A DNA stretch of 64,000 nucleotides from Chamaecyparis obtusa (taxonomy: Eukaryota; Streptophyta; Pinopsida; Cupressales; Cupressaceae). A model generated the notes under the pieces. That model did not search any database. It saw only the letters and a list, made by a program, of their open reading frames with translations, and was not told the DNA's origin. The stretch spans positions 496,001 to 560,000 of the forward strand of contig BSBK01002053.1 in assembly GCA_027943335.1 (NCBI GenBank). Reading direction: 5' to 3'. Numbering within the stretch: the stretch's first letter is position 1; each line of letters opens with the position of its first letter. Made by a program: the position numbers and the translations under genes. Shown here one piece after another: positions 10,368 to 22,370 of this stretch.

Positions 10368-11639
10368 TGTTGGAGATTTTCCAGCAAGCCAGTGCTGACT
10401 ATATGTTTGTCATTGATGACAACATATGGTAAGAAACATGTGTGGAAGCCTGATGGAGGTATCCTTGAGCATATGTTGCCTAGATATGTTATTATCATGA
10501 TACCATAAGTACAGAGGTTGATTCTAAGTATAGACAGTTATACAGTTGATTATTTTAGTAAGTGTTCTTGGTAGGTCCTAGAAAGAGTTCTGTATAAGAA
10601 TTATAGTACGGTTGTTGTGAAGCCTTGCACACTTACACTTGTGCTGTAGACATGCTAGAGAAGCTATGTTCATAGATGTAGAGTTTGATATGTAGTACAG
10701 TCTAAGTTATGATGTCTATAGTTTCCAATTGCAGTTTCCTGAGTTTATCAGACAGAGCTGACATTGTTTTTATTGTTATGGCAGTTGTGCCTATCAGTTG
10801 GATATGCATGCTTGGATTTTTATTAAGAGAAGAGTTAAGATGATTCTATTAAGAGCACATGATGTAATTCAATGTGAGGAGAAAGTATCAATTAATTTGG
10901 TGGAGCTGACAATGTGAAGTGACGCATTCACTATTATTGAATTGGACATATCCCAGTTCATGTTGCGTGCTTAGTAGAGCTGACTAAGATGTTATTAGAA
11001 AATTGTATTGTTTCTCTAATATGATTTCAAGATGGTTCTAATAGGCTAACTTGATTATATCATTTAGAGGAAAGATATTTATAGGTAGTCATTTGTGATT
11101 GCTAAGGCATGGAAGATAGTTGAGACAGTAGAGCAGAGCCAGAGGTATGAAGTGTTTTTTCATTAGCAGAAGGTCTATGTGATAAAGAAGAAAGAGTGTA
11201 CTATACATTGGAACTGATCAAGACAACAGGTCTACCTCACATTTCACCAAACCCAAATATAGTGTATATCTGTTATTTAGAAGGTTGTAGCCTTCACCCC
11301 TTTGAGAAGTGAGCTCTTGGATAGTGCATCCTCACCCCTAACGGGGTTAATTTTAAAAGATTCCTAACAGGGTTCGACCCTTGACTAGGTCACTATACTT
11401 ATTGCATTGTAAAGATCAACTCCTAATAGGGATCATTATACACTAGTACAATTTTAGTGGGTGTCAATTCCCACCAGGGTTTTTACCTATTTTGGTTTCC
11501 CTGTAACCAAAATTGTGTTCATGTGTCATTGTGTATATGCTTAATGTTCTTTCTATACTTAATCTGATAAAGAATTGAATATTGTAGATAACTGATTCAC
11601 TCCCCCCCTCCCAGTTATCTCTTGGGACTATTCCTAACA
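10368..11639 (+). repeat. 5' LTR of plus-strand Ty1/copia element
   Basis: The 1,272-bp segment begins TGTTGGAGATTTT and ends ATTCCTAACA, two bases before a tRNA-Met primer site. The last 150 bp carry the CTGATTCACTCCCCCCC and CAGTTATCTCTTGGG blocks that recur at 18066-18217 and, inverted, at 16024-16085. The element lacks a 3' LTR, so insertion age and target duplication cannot be read. Confidence 0.8.
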
Positions 11640-11641
11640 AT

Positions 11642-11653
11642 TGGTATCAGAGC
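11642..11653 (+). other. Primer binding site for initiator tRNA-Met
   Basis: TGGTATCAGAGC is complementary to the 3' end of plant initiator tRNA-Met and lies two bases after the LTR end, as in most plant copia elements. Confidence 0.9.
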
Positions 11654-11696
11654 CAAGTGCCTCGGAGAGAAAGTTTAATAGCTTGAGGTTGATCAG

Positions 11697-12640
11697 ATGG
11701 AATTCTTTAGAAAATAAAGTCCTAAGTTTGATGGAGAGAACTATCTAGATTGGAAGAAAAAAATGATGACACATCTGGAGTGCATTGTTTGAGATTTTTG
11801 AAGTAGCTACCAAAAAAGTTCAGATTCCCTCTCTAGCAGATCTTGCAAAAGATGATGAAACTTTGAAGAAAAAGGAGATGTTCACTTCAAATGCTATTGC
11901 AAAGGAAGCCCTTATTAGTGCCCTATCTGACAGTGAGTTTTCAGAAATCAAGAAGATGGATAAAGCCTATAAGATCTGGAAGTATCTAGAAGACATGTTT
12001 GAAGGAGTCATTCAAGTCAAGAATACACACAGAAAGACATGGAAAAAAAGATACAATACATTAGAAATGTTACCTGATGAGAATGTCATAGCCTACAATC
12101 AAAGGATTAATGAAGCAGTTGTTGGAATCAGAAACAATGGTGGAGAGATTTTGGAAGAAGACATAATGGACAAACTAATGACCACCTTGACACTAGAATA
12201 TGATAACAAGATACACATCCTAGATGAAACTATGTAATCCAAAAAAGACTTCAAAAGAGACCTTAATCAGAAAACTTTCATCTTTTGAGATATCAAGATT
12301 GAAGATAGAACCTAAAAGTGAAACATCAGTCAAAGCTTCCGTCCATGGTAAGAAATCTATGAACACCTCTGCTAATTTTGATGATAAGGATGATGATAGA
12401 GAACTAGATGATTTCATTTCTATGATTGCTGAGAAGGAAAGACAAGGAAAAGGGAAATATGAAGGTTAGTTACCATTCAAATGCTTTTCATATAACAAGA
12501 TTGGTCACTTTGCTTCTAAATGTCCTACAAGAGTCAAGACATTTAAGAATTACTACAAGCCTAAGTACACAAAAGAATGTTAATATGCTACTGATGGAGT
12601 ATCAGATGAAGAATCAGTAGAAGAAGAAACTGGATTCATT
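11697..12640 (+). pseudogene. Copia gag (capsid/nucleocapsid), broken
   Basis: The start at 11697 opens MEFFRK followed at once by a stop; the frame then resumes as SPKFDGENYLDWKKKM, the typical N-terminus of copia gag. The UBN2-type helical gag domain is open from 11785 to 12237 (LADLAKDDETLKKKE..., KTWKKRYNTLEMLPDENV...), then the frame changes. The zinc knuckle near 12479-12523 reads CFSYNKIGHFASKC, so the second Cys of the CX2C part is Tyr. Not functional as it stands. Confidence 0.8.
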
Positions 12641-14070
12641 GCTCTTAAAGACATGGAGAAGATGGCTGATGAAATGAACCTTGAAGATAAGAAGAAAGAA
12701 CAAGAATTAGCCCTGATTTCACAAGAAAACATTAGGACTGATTGGATCATTGACAGTGGTTTTTCACACCACATGATAGGAGAAAAAGACACATTTGTAC
12801 ATTTGGATAGATAAAAAGGTGGCATGGTTAGGTTTGGAGATAACACTCCTAAACCTATCATTGGTAGAGGAGCTATCACCTTGGATGGAAAGAACAACAA
12901 AGGATATCAGTTGGAATTCAAAGACAATAAGTGCATCATAAATAAAAAAGAAGGAGAGATGATTGCATTAGGTTCAAAGACTAAAGGTAATGTTTTCCAG
13001 CTTAATCCTGAAGCAAGTTGTTTTGTTGCTAAAATAGATGACAGTTGGTTATGGCATAAGAGACTATGTCACATCAATTTTGATAACATAGTAAAGATAA
13101 GCAATGTAAAGGTAGTAAGAGATCTTCCATGCATAGAAAAACTAGCTGATACAATATGTAGGGAATGTGTGATGGGAAAACATGTGTGGAATTCATTCAG
13201 TAGCAAGAAAAATTCAATAGAGAACAAGTTGGATCTGATACATACAGACTTATGTGGACCAACTCAAACAAGATCATACTATGGTGAAAGGTACTTTATT
13301 CTATTTATTGATGATTACTCTAGAATAATGTGGGTTGTGTTCTTAAAGGACAAGTTTGAAGCCTTTGAGAAGTTTAAAATATTCAAAGCTAAGGTTGAAA
13401 ATGAATCTGGACTAAAAAAAAATGTCTAAGGTCAGATAGAGGAGGAGAATTCAAATCTGATAGATTCTATGAATCTTGCAAAGAACATGGGATAAAGAGA
13501 CAACTAAGTGCACCTAAAATCCCTCAGCATAATGGAATAGTAGAAAGAAGGAATAAGATCATTCTTGATACAATGCACACTATCATGATTGAAGGAAAGG
13601 TGGTGCACACCTATTATGGAGATGAGGTTAATACTATAGTCTATGCAATCAATAGAATTCAATTGAGGCCAGGCGCGGATAAGACACATTATGAGCTATG
13701 GTTTGGTAATGTACCTACATTGAAATACTTTAGAATCTTTGGAAGCAAGTGCTACATCAAGAGAGATGAAGCCATAGGCAAGTTTGATGCAAGAAGTGAT
13801 GAAGGTATTTTTCTTGGTTACTCTACTAAAAATAAAGCTTATAGATGTTTTAATTTGAGATTGAAGAAGATCATTGAAAGTGCTCATGTAAGGATTGATG
13901 AAAAGTTTATGATTCAAGAGAGATATCATGATTATGCACCCATGATTGAAGAAGAACCTAGACCTACCAGTAGTGAAGCAGTTGTTGAAGAAATGTTTGA
14001 CATCATTGATATTCTTTCAATGACCCTAAAACAAGTGAAGAAGAAACACAAAAGTTAGATGAGAGAGTCA
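12641..14070 (+). pseudogene. Copia protease and integrase, broken
   Basis: The protease active site is visible as DWIIDSG at about 12739-12760. The integrase zinc finger (LWHKRLCHINF...CRECVMGK) lies at about 13049-13185, and the catalytic core follows with the first Asp in HTDLCGP (13250), the second in DRGGEF (about 13435, after a frame change at 13429) and Glu in NGIVERRN (13531-13551). The order protease-integrase before reverse transcriptase is the Ty1/copia arrangement. All three catalytic acids are present but the frame is interrupted. Confidence 0.85.
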
Positions 14071-14257
14071 CACCTAATGTTCCAAAATTCACATCTAGAT
14101 ATCATTCAAAGGAAGACATCATTGGAGATCAGAGAAACAAAGTAATGACAAGATCAAAAACAAAGAGTTCCAAAACAAATGAAGAGGTATGTTTACTCTT
14201 ACACATTGAACCAATAAGTGTTGAAGATGCATGCAATGACTCAGATTGGCATGAACA

Positions 14258-15740
14258 ATGAAAGAAGAGCTAGATCAGATAATTAAGAATGATACATGGG
14301 AATTGGTCCCAATACCTAGTGATAAGAATGTAATAGGAACCAAGTGGATATTCAAAAATAAGATGAATGAAGATGAAACAGTGGTAAGAAACAAAGCAAG
14401 ACTAGTATGTAAAGCATATGAACAAAGAGAAGGAATTGATTACTCAGATACATTTTCCCTTGTAAGTAGATTGGAAGCCATAAAGTGTTTTCTAGCCTAT
14501 GCTACATACAAGAACTTTAAGGTATACCAAATGGATGTTAAGTCAACATTCCTGAATCAAGAGTTGAAGGAAGAAGTATACATTGAGCAGCCAGAAGGAT
14601 TCACTTTATCAAAAAAACTTGATATGGTATGCAGATTGAAGAAAGCCCTCTATGGACTCAAGAAAGCCCATAGAGCATAGTATGAAAGACTTGATGGTTA
14701 CTTGACTAAGTTTGGATTCAAAAAAGGAGCAGTAGATTGTAACTTATTCATAAGAGAGACATTTGATGGATTATTGTTAGTTGCTATATTTGTTGATGAT
14801 ATTATATTTGGTGGTAATGATAAGCTTAGTGTAGAATTTGCTAAGGAGATGCAGAGTGAATTTTAAATGAGCATGATTGGTCCTATCAAGTACTTTTTGG
14901 GATTGAATGTACAATAGAAAGACAAAGGTATATTCATAAATCAAACTAAGTATGTGAAAGAAATCTTGAAGACATTCAAGATGGATGATTACAAACCAGT
15001 AAGTACCCCTATGATAATAGGCAACAAGCTTTCAAAAGAGGATGATTCACTAGCAGTAGACAACCTTGTATAAGTCTATGATTGGTAAAATTATATATCT
15101 TACTCAAACTAGACCAAACATTTCCAATGTAGTTGGTATTGTTGGGAGATTTGTAGTAGAACCTAAGTAAATTCATCTCATGTAAGTAAAAAGAATATTC
15201 AAATACTTGAATGGAACCTTAGACTATGGTTTATGATATCCTAATTCAGAAAATGTAAAGCTTCATGTATATATAGATGCAAATTGGGAAAGATGCATGG
15301 ATGATAGAAAGAGTACCTCTAGAGGAGCTGTATTCCTTGGAGATAGACTTGTTACTTGGACAAGTAAAAAGAAGAATTGTATCTCTTAGTCAATAGCAGA
15401 AGGAGATTATGTGGAAACAACATTAAATTGCTCCACAATTGTGTGGATCAAGCAGATGATAAAAGATTTTGGCATTCAGATTGACTACCCTATTGTTATT
15501 CATTGTGATAACACTAGCACTATCAATATGTCAAAGAACCCTGTGATGCATGCAAAGACAAAACATATTAAGATAAAATATCACTTCCTAAGAGAGAAAG
15601 TTGTAGAGAAAGAAGTAATGGTGGATTATGTGAGTACAAAAGATTAGCTAGCAAACTTATTCACAAAGCCTTTACCTAAGGATACTTTTGAGTATCTTAG
15701 GGAGAAGCTGGGAGTAATTCCCTTCCCTAAATCTGATTAG
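14258..15740 (+). pseudogene. Copia reverse transcriptase and RNase H, broken
   Basis: The reverse transcriptase starts with [20 protein letters not shown] at about 14288 and includes [13 protein letters not shown] and the FVDD polymerase motif at 14789-14800. Stops occur at 14678, 14864, 14915 and others, some of them TAG/TAA explained by single transitions. RNase H ends in HAKTKHIKIKYHFLREKV, then LANLFTKPLPKDTFEYLREKLG and a stop at 15738-15740. A single polyprotein is inferred for the ancestor. Confidence 0.85.
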
Positions 15741-15845
15741 AGCTTGTAGGAGTTCATCAGTCCTTAGTGACTGATGAAGGGTTGACTAATCTACTTTAGG
15801 AGTAGTATTGGTGCTTAATTGTGTGGCACCCTTTTCCATTGATGT

Positions 15846-16023
15846 CAAAGGGGGAGTAATATATAGTCATGAAAAAACAAGAAAACAAAGCAAAAGGAGC
15901 ATGAAGTAAGGGGAGAATTCAGTAAGAGTTGCAACATTTTAAGGATTCATCCTTCGGGGAGTTTTGATGAGTTTTGTTGAGGAAATGGAGAATGTTATAA
16001 AATAATTGTACTATTGGATAGGT
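15846..16023 (+). mobile_element. Copia polypurine tract and unexplained 3' tail, 3' LTR absent
   Basis: CAAAGGGGGAG at 15846-15856 is a standard copia polypurine tract. The next 167 bp do not resemble the 5' LTR start and have no frame. They end where an inverted copia LTR begins at 16024, so the 3' LTR has been lost or displaced. Confidence 0.6.
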
Positions 16024-17178
16024 TGTTAGAAAGTAAAGTCCACCAAGATAACTGAGAGGGGGGGGGGGTGAATTAGTTATCTGATAATTATAACCTTTAT
16101 CAACTTTAATGGATTTCAACCATATAAGAAATGTAATCAACAACCATAGAAAGATACTCATAAAATAACACAATAACACCACATATGTTGACTAGGGAAC
16201 CTCTTGATCAAAGAGTAAACCCCGGTGGGAATGATGCCCACAAAAGATGCACTAATATGAATATTCCTTGTGAAAGGATGGACTTTGTTAGGAGTCTTAT
16301 GAAATACATTCAGTACATATGAGTCCCTGTTAGGAGACTTTGAATCCTTGCTAAAATATTCTAACTTTGTTAGGAGTTATGGAAGACAGAAGGACCCACT
16401 ACCCAAATAGCTTCAATGGAAAGATCACTGAACACACTGTCCAAATGATCTCTAGATTATTCAACAAAATAATATGTTACCTCTCCTCTGACTGTGCCAA
16501 ACTGCACTCATTGCTACACCAGATCTCAATTTCAGATCTCTGTACCTCGCATGTCCTCTTTCATAATCTCACTTTCACAATTCCTTTTTCAATATCCCAT
16601 TCCTCATTAAAACAAGGAAAACATTCCTTCCTTTATACCACACTCAAGTAATTACAAATGAGTCAGCATACAAATTATAAAATAAAAGTTTCAACACATT
16701 ACATCAAAATTACACAAAATTGTCGGCTTCCAAATAGCATAACTCTTCATTCGTGCGACCTCAAAGTTTGTGTTATCATCCAAATCACTATCAACATGTC
16801 TTCAAGTTCTCTCTAACTGCGCAAAACTAGATTCCATCCCGATTAGGAGATATCATCCGATTTCCAAAAACTGCTACTCAAGAACACTGCCTGAATACTG
16901 CTTCCACTGAAATGCACATAACTTCCATGAATAAATGAATTACTATCTACGCTCTTAACCATGAACATAAAAAAATTTTTAGATTAAGTCCTCAACATCA
17001 TATAGCTTGATCTAAAATATCCCACATGTGCTAATCCAAACACTATCTATTCCTCTGCTAATCTTTAGTAGATCATTGTGTTGACATCAATGACAATCAC
17101 AGTCATGAATGCAACAAGAACTGCTACAGAATGGCTGCTAATAATACCATAGGATATATTCAGCATTCATTCCTAACA
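16024..17178 (-). repeat. 3' LTR of a minus-strand Ty1/copia element
   Basis: The segment is bounded by TGTTAGAAAG on the left and TTCCTAACA on the right. Read on the minus strand it starts TGTTAGGAATGAATG and ends with a G-rich/GATAACTGAGAGG block, the counterpart of the C-rich block in the 10368-11639 LTR. A minus-strand TATA box (TATAAAGGAAGG) lies near 16632. The adjacent polypurine tract is on the minus strand at 17182-17190. Confidence 0.75.
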
Positions 17179-17181
17179 ATA

Positions 17182-17190
17182 TCCCCCATT
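17182..17190 (-). other. Polypurine tract of the minus-strand copia element
   Basis: The minus strand reads AATGGGGGAT directly before the LTR start. A second C-rich run on the plus strand near 17359 (TCTCCCCCATTGAC) may be an additional copy. Confidence 0.6.
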
Positions 17191-17563
17191 CGCATTGATG
17201 GCAACATAGATGAAAAACATCCAATGTTCCATAAATCCAATGCTACAATACTGCTACTCTGAGAAAATACTTCAAATCCTCTTCATCAGTTAAATCTTTC
17301 TTCATTTTCCTATTAAGATTCACCAATAGATGGTACAAATATTTTTCATGTACACTTCTCCCCCATTGACATCAATGACATAAATTTCATCATTATGTCA
17401 ACAACAACTCCAATGTCAAAAGACATTGTTCAGAAAAAATACATTAACTAGAGTCCTCATGACTCAACTTAGATACACATACTCCCGCATAGAGGAAGTA
17501 CCAACATCTAGTCTAGAAGAAAGATAAGGCTCATATACCACTAGACAAATGCAACAATCTGCA

Positions 17564-17897
17564 TCACTTCTCAAAAGTAGGCTGGGGCATAACCCCAAGC
17601 ATACCTCTCAGATACTCAAATTTATCCTTAGGAAAAGGTTTTGTAAATATGTCTGCTATTTTCTCCTTTGTGCTTACATACTCAAGTCTGACTTCTTTCT
17701 CAGCAACTTTCTCTCTTACTACATGATATTTTATCTCTATATGCTTTGTCTTAGAATGTAACATAGGATTATTAGACATACTAACTGTGTTGGTGTTGTC
17801 ACAATGTATAACAATAGGCTCAACAAATTTTATTCCAATATCCTTCAGCATCTGTTTCATCCAAATTATCTGGTTACAATTGTTTGCTGCTGCTACA
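17564..17897 (-). pseudogene. Copia RNase H C-terminal fragment
   Basis: The open minus frame reads MKQMLKDIGIKFVEPIVIHC..., then HSKTKHIEIKYHVVREKV and IADIFTKPFPKDKFEYLRGMLG, the signature end of copia RNase H. Upstream codons to 17897 continue the family sequence (VAAANNCNQIIW), after which homology stops, so only the last part of pol survives. It resembles the fragment at 15411-15720 but is clearly a different copy. Confidence 0.85.
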
Positions 17898-18590
17898 TGT
17901 AATCACCCAAAAATGGTCATCTAGACTATTAGCCCCTTGCTAGCATTATTTTCTAAAATCATCAATTGCTTATTCTTGATCAAATCCTGATTCTATCATT
18001 TATTCGATTATATTCTATGGATTAACCATTTTATCCTAAGTTTTTATTTATTAAAAGGAATTTTCTCCCCTTAACCAAAATTGTGTTCATGTGTTATTGT
18101 GTATATGCTTAATTTTTTTCTGTACTTAATTGGATAAAGAACTGAATCTTGTAGATAATTGATTCACCCCCTCCCCCCCGCCCCCCTCTCAGTTATCTCT
18201 TGGGACTATTCCTAACAAACCTTACCCAAAAATTAAATTTGATAATTTTAATTTTCATATATAAATACAACCCCCTCTCCCATTCAAACTCTAACCAACA
18301 CAATTAAGAATTCCATCAAGCATGATCAAGGAGATTGAGAAAACATCTACAATGAAGGAGCCAATAATTCAAGCATACATCATTATTTCAACAATATTGA
18401 TCAATCATTATGTTTTTATTCATGAAAAAGACATTCATTAACATCTTTCAAGAAATATCAAGCCTAGTGTTTCATATCTAAGGTATATCATTTCAATTAA
18501 TATTTCAGCCTATGTCATTTTTAGGATAAGATCTCTTTTCATCAACAATATTTTTAGTGGAGGTGGGAACACCAACACAAGATTTTACTT
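17895..18590 (+). repeat. Possible gypsy LTR interrupted by a copia LTR piece
   Basis: A segment starting TGTAATCACCC follows the copia fragment. After the copia LTR piece at 18066-18217 it continues with TATATAAATAC (18256-18266), a plausible core promoter, and AT-rich sequence. The right end is not clear. I infer an LTR from the TG start and TATA box only. Confidence 0.3.
18066..18217 (+). repeat. Copia LTR 3' fragment
   Basis: The 150 bp match the end of the 10368-11639 LTR (11500-11639) nearly base for base, including GTGTATATGCTTAAT, the C-rich run and the terminal CCTAACA. The first 1.1 kb of the LTR is missing and no primer site follows. Confidence 0.8.
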
Positions 18591-19049
18591 AGGAAAGCCC
18601 CTATATAGAAAAGCCAATTTTCCCATTTTTGTGTGTGTGAGTTTAAATCTGACTAGAGAGACAGCTACATGAGTGTAGAGAAAATAGTAACAGATGGTCT
18701 CAAACTTTGAACAATTAGATTAACTTGGACTAGGGTTCTCTCCAACCATGGATAACATATTTTGGTTAAATTTTATGGAGAGAAACTTATGGTCACTTCT
18801 AATCTATAATCTAAAACTTTATGTTGATTATAAGAATCTTATACTATGGCCCCCATTACACTAGTCTAGCATTTTTGTCTCTAGATTGTAGATACATGGC
18901 TCTTTTTCTATCCTCCTTCCAAATGTATCCTATTGTGTTGACTTCTAATCCTACATTTTATTTTTTATCATTTCACCTAGATTTGTATATTCAATTTTAA
19001 TCATAATTAATTCAATAAAGGGAACCATCAGTCAAAGTGTTCAACTCTC

Positions 19050-19440
19050 CTTTTAGAACTAAAGTTGAACCTTATTTGTTGTTCCCCAATGATCTTGTGT
19101 GGAGAATTTATATATTATTTTGCATACATAGGATAAGATCTCATTCTCTACCATTTCAACTAGATACTCCCAATTTTTAATTATGAAAAGGATATTTTCC
19201 TTAACACCTTATAGAATGGTGACTAACTATTTGACCATCTACAAGATGGTATTAGAGTGGCATTCAATTAATGGAAAAAATTTTATAACTTCAATAGACA
19301 TGATGTTGATAGTTTCTCCCAATTCAACCAACACATTTGAAATCTTAACTCCTCTAATAGTAACTATATTTATTAGGCTATTTGGATCACCATATTTTGG
19401 AAGGATTTTTCCATAAAGGAGGTCAACTACATGCACCTAT
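19050..19440 (-). pseudogene. Gypsy aspartic protease remnant
   Basis: The minus frame from 19436 reads GKILPKYGDPNSLINIVTI, then NVLVELGETINIM, the layout of plant gypsy gag-associated proteases in which a DLGA-type active site is expected; here the Asp is Glu. Downstream codons keep a WEYLVE segment after stops, typical of the same domain. The rest of 18600-20150 shows no other recognisable coding motif. Confidence 0.5.
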
Positions 19441-20157
19441 ATATGAATTGTGTTGCATTTTTTTTCTTTCTATGAGTTATTGTGTAGTGTTGTTTGGCAA
19501 GTTGGTTGAGCTCTAAAAAAATATAGCTAACACCAAAGGGGTTGTAATGTTAAATTATTCAAATGGTACCTTTCATCTAGTTTTTTGGAGGTACCTTTCA
19601 AGGAAAGGTGTATGTTTTAAAATCAGTTTAGAATAAGGCACCAGAAAAGGACAAGAGATAAGGTTTCTAAATATTACAAATTTATACTCTAGAGTAACTC
19701 CAAAATTAAACTCTACAAGGGTTCAAAAAGTTGTCTTTGGGTGGCTTCAAGAATTAAATCTAAAAGTGTATGTCCAATATAGTTTCTCTATACTCTAAAG
19801 TTCAGCTCCAAAATAGCTTTGGAAATTGACTTTGGAATAGCTCTAGAGGTTAACTCCAAAAGGATTTTCAAGTTGCACTTATAAACAAACCATTGGAGTC
19901 TTCCTAAGGATTATCCTTAAACAAATTTGAAATAGTACTCTCAATGTGTTCCAAAAAAAGGCTTCAATGAAATTTGAACATGTGAATGATGTGAAAATGT
20001 GAATCAAAATAATGGAAAAAATGAAATGCAAGATCCAAACTCACAATCCACACAAACAAGAAAGTAAGATATATACATAAAATCAAATGATAAACAATAA
20101 TACTACAACAAAGAACTTAGGAGACTATTATTTCTTGAGACTTTCTTGAATTCTTGA

Positions 20158-20759
20158 TGTAGATTTGTCCTCAAATTTTTTAGCATAACTTTGATATCAA
20201 CATGATAATATGGAGGCTTGATTCTTAATAATTATACTATTAGCTCTTGATTGAGAATAGTTGATAGATGCTTGATAACTTGACTATATTGTAGGAACTC
20301 AAAAGTGTCAAGTGGAAAATGAGTGAATGAGGGTCTTATTTAATTGCCTCACATCACATTTGAGCAATGGTGGGGATTAATTAGAAAGATCAATGATTGA
20401 GAAAAATTGAGAGGGTGAGACCTATAATGTAAATGGATTGATAAGGTGGAAGGTTAATATGACGTGTAAAAGCATAGAGAAAATAAATAAAATATTAATT
20501 TTATTTATTTAAGATGAGAAAATAAAATACATATTTATATTCATTTGATTATTAGAGGGAATTTTTAACTAATTAATAATTTTAGAAATGATTTAATTAT
20601 AGCGGACCAAAATATAAATTAATTAAGTAATAAAATTATTTAATTAATAAAGGAAATTTTAGCTTAATTAAATAATTAAAAATTATTTAATTAATATAGA
20701 GAGAAGAATAATGCTAGGATGACATGATGAAAATGAATATTCATTTTTAGATGTCTACA
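20158..20759 (-). repeat. Probable LTR start of a minus-strand gypsy element
   Basis: The plus strand ends in ATTTTTAGATGTCTACA at 20759, so the minus strand begins TGTAGACATCTAAAAATG, the same kind of start as the LTRs at 7727 and 29579. The left end near 20158 (TGTAGATTTG) is a guess. It could be the 5' LTR belonging to the protease remnant at 19050-19440. 20760-21217 has no feature I can support. Confidence 0.35.
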
Positions 20760-21217
20760 AAACCAAGCTATAGTAGAACTCCAAAAGATGAGGTTTGTTT
20801 TTAATGTTTCTTTCTCACCATCTAGATGAAGTGCACTCTTATTGTCTATGGTTTCCACAATGGTGTGCATAGAAAGATCAAGTAATAATTTTCCTAATTT
20901 GAGCTAAATATTCTTATGATAAATGGTATTAATTCTTGCTACATCATGGCCCATAGAATAGAAAAGAGTGACCTACCTATTATTTCAAATGAGATTTCCC
21001 ATGTGTTGTGTAGGTATTTTTGTATGGACAAATACTTCAATTCAATTTGGTTTGGTATACTTGGGGTGGAATCATTAGGGTTTATTATTGGTCTAGTAAC
21101 CTTCATGTTCCCTACTAGAACTAGTTTTATTAGAGACTTCATTGAGATGTGCACTCTATAGAAACTAGTATTTTTTTTGTGGTTGGTTGGACCTAGAAAA
21201 ATTTCTAGTTAAGGTTA

Positions 21218-21552
21218 TGTTGGACAAACCACCAACATCCCCCTTCAGGATTCGTGACATGGCTTAACCACCTCTTGTGTCTTCTATAAGTCTAGTGGTT
21301 GTATCAGGTATTAACATGTTGATATTTTGTGCAACGACAACCCTAGCTTGTAACAAGTGGTATCAGAGCTTGGTCATAGGTTTGAATCCCCTCAAGTGAT
21401 GCTGAGGAGGTATTTTTGGACTAACTGCCAACATCCCCCTTCAGGATTCATGACATGGCTTAACCACCTCCTGTGTCATCTATAAGTCTAGTGGTTGTAT
21501 TAGGCATTAACAAGTCAATCTTTTGGTGCAATGACAACCACTACTTGTAACA
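21218..21552 (+). mobile_element. TRIM-like miniature LTR element
   Basis: Two direct repeats of about 138 bp (21218-21355 and about 21414-21552), similar over their length, flank only 58 bp. Each ends CTTGTAACA; the first starts TGTTGGACAAAC. Two bases after the first repeat is TGGTATCAGAGC (21358-21369), the tRNA-Met primer site, and GCTGAGGAGG precedes the second repeat as a polypurine tract. Flanking 5-mers are GGTTA and AGTTA, a near-match target duplication. This is the architecture of terminal-repeat retrotransposons in miniature; it codes for nothing. Confidence 0.6.
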
Positions 21553-21744
21553 AGTTAGTCATCTCTCGGGATACCTAATGTTAAAGTTTGTAGCTTCAAT
21601 CAGATTATTCTAACCTTAAGCATTTGATATCTCCTTCTTTAGATAAAATGAGAACTATATGTTATATACATAATCATTATACATTTAATGATCTTATCAA
21701 GTAGAGAATTCATTAAGATTCATTCTATAATTATTATTATTTTA

Positions 21745-21781
21745 TAACCATGATAGTTATAATTGATAACTATCATAGTTA
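21745..21781. repeat. Inverted repeat, 16-bp arms, 5-base loop
   Basis: TAACCATGATAGTTAT and ATAACTATCATAGTTA are reverse complements with one mismatch, separated by AATTG. Confidence 0.8.
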
Positions 21782-22334
21782 TCATTATTCATTACTAATA
21801 TGAGTAAAAGTAATATCAATTTAATAGTTGATATTGTTATCAACTTTAATTTTTAATAAATTTGATAAAAATAACAACTTAAAATTATTGATTTGATTAT
21901 CAAAAGTCCATTATGGTATCAACCAAAACAAGATATTTCTTTATGTTTATTATGGTATCAACAATGAATATGAATTATAATATTGATTAATCATTATTGA
22001 TAATGATATCACTTTGATTATCATTATCAATACTGATAATCATATTTACATGATCATCAAAATACTTATATCGACTTCATTCTTGTCATATAACAATCTT
22101 ATCATTGTTAATAAGGATATTGTCAACATATGTCGATAGTATCATTATTAACAATGATTATGTTAGACATTGTTTGGACAGAAAATAGAATGAAGGCCGA
22201 TATGTATCAGCTAGTATAATGTTCAATGTTAATATGAAGATCGACATTAACAAGTCGATAATGAGGATCGACTTTGATAAACCATAACATATTGATAATG
22301 CAGTTTGCTAAGTTGGTAAAATTTGATAATAAGA

Positions 22335-22370
22335 ATGTCTCACGAAGAGTTATGTCCCTTCGTGAGACAT
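22335..22370. repeat. Perfect inverted repeat, 13-bp arms
   Basis: ATGTCTCACGAAG at 22335-22347 is perfectly complementary to CTTCGTGAGACAT at 22358-22370 across a 10-base loop. It is unusual in this AT-rich stretch because the arms hold CpG. Confidence 0.9.

Noticed and set aside
18181..18195. C-run (CCCCCCCGCCCCCC) as a G-quadruplex promoter
   Set aside because: It is the normal pyrimidine-rich end block of this copia LTR family, also seen at 11602-11613 and 16057-16067.
20916..21161. Plus 81-residue and minus 71-residue overlapping frames
   Set aside because: Neither has a recognisable motif, both strands are open by chance in AT-rich DNA, and no start context or neighbour supports either.
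21351..21400. tRNA-like or SINE-like pol III boxes (TGGTATCAGAG and GGTTTGAATCCCC)
   Set aside because: The first string is better explained as a primer site right after a direct repeat, no cloverleaf can be drawn, and the flanking 138-bp repeats fit a TRIM-like element.
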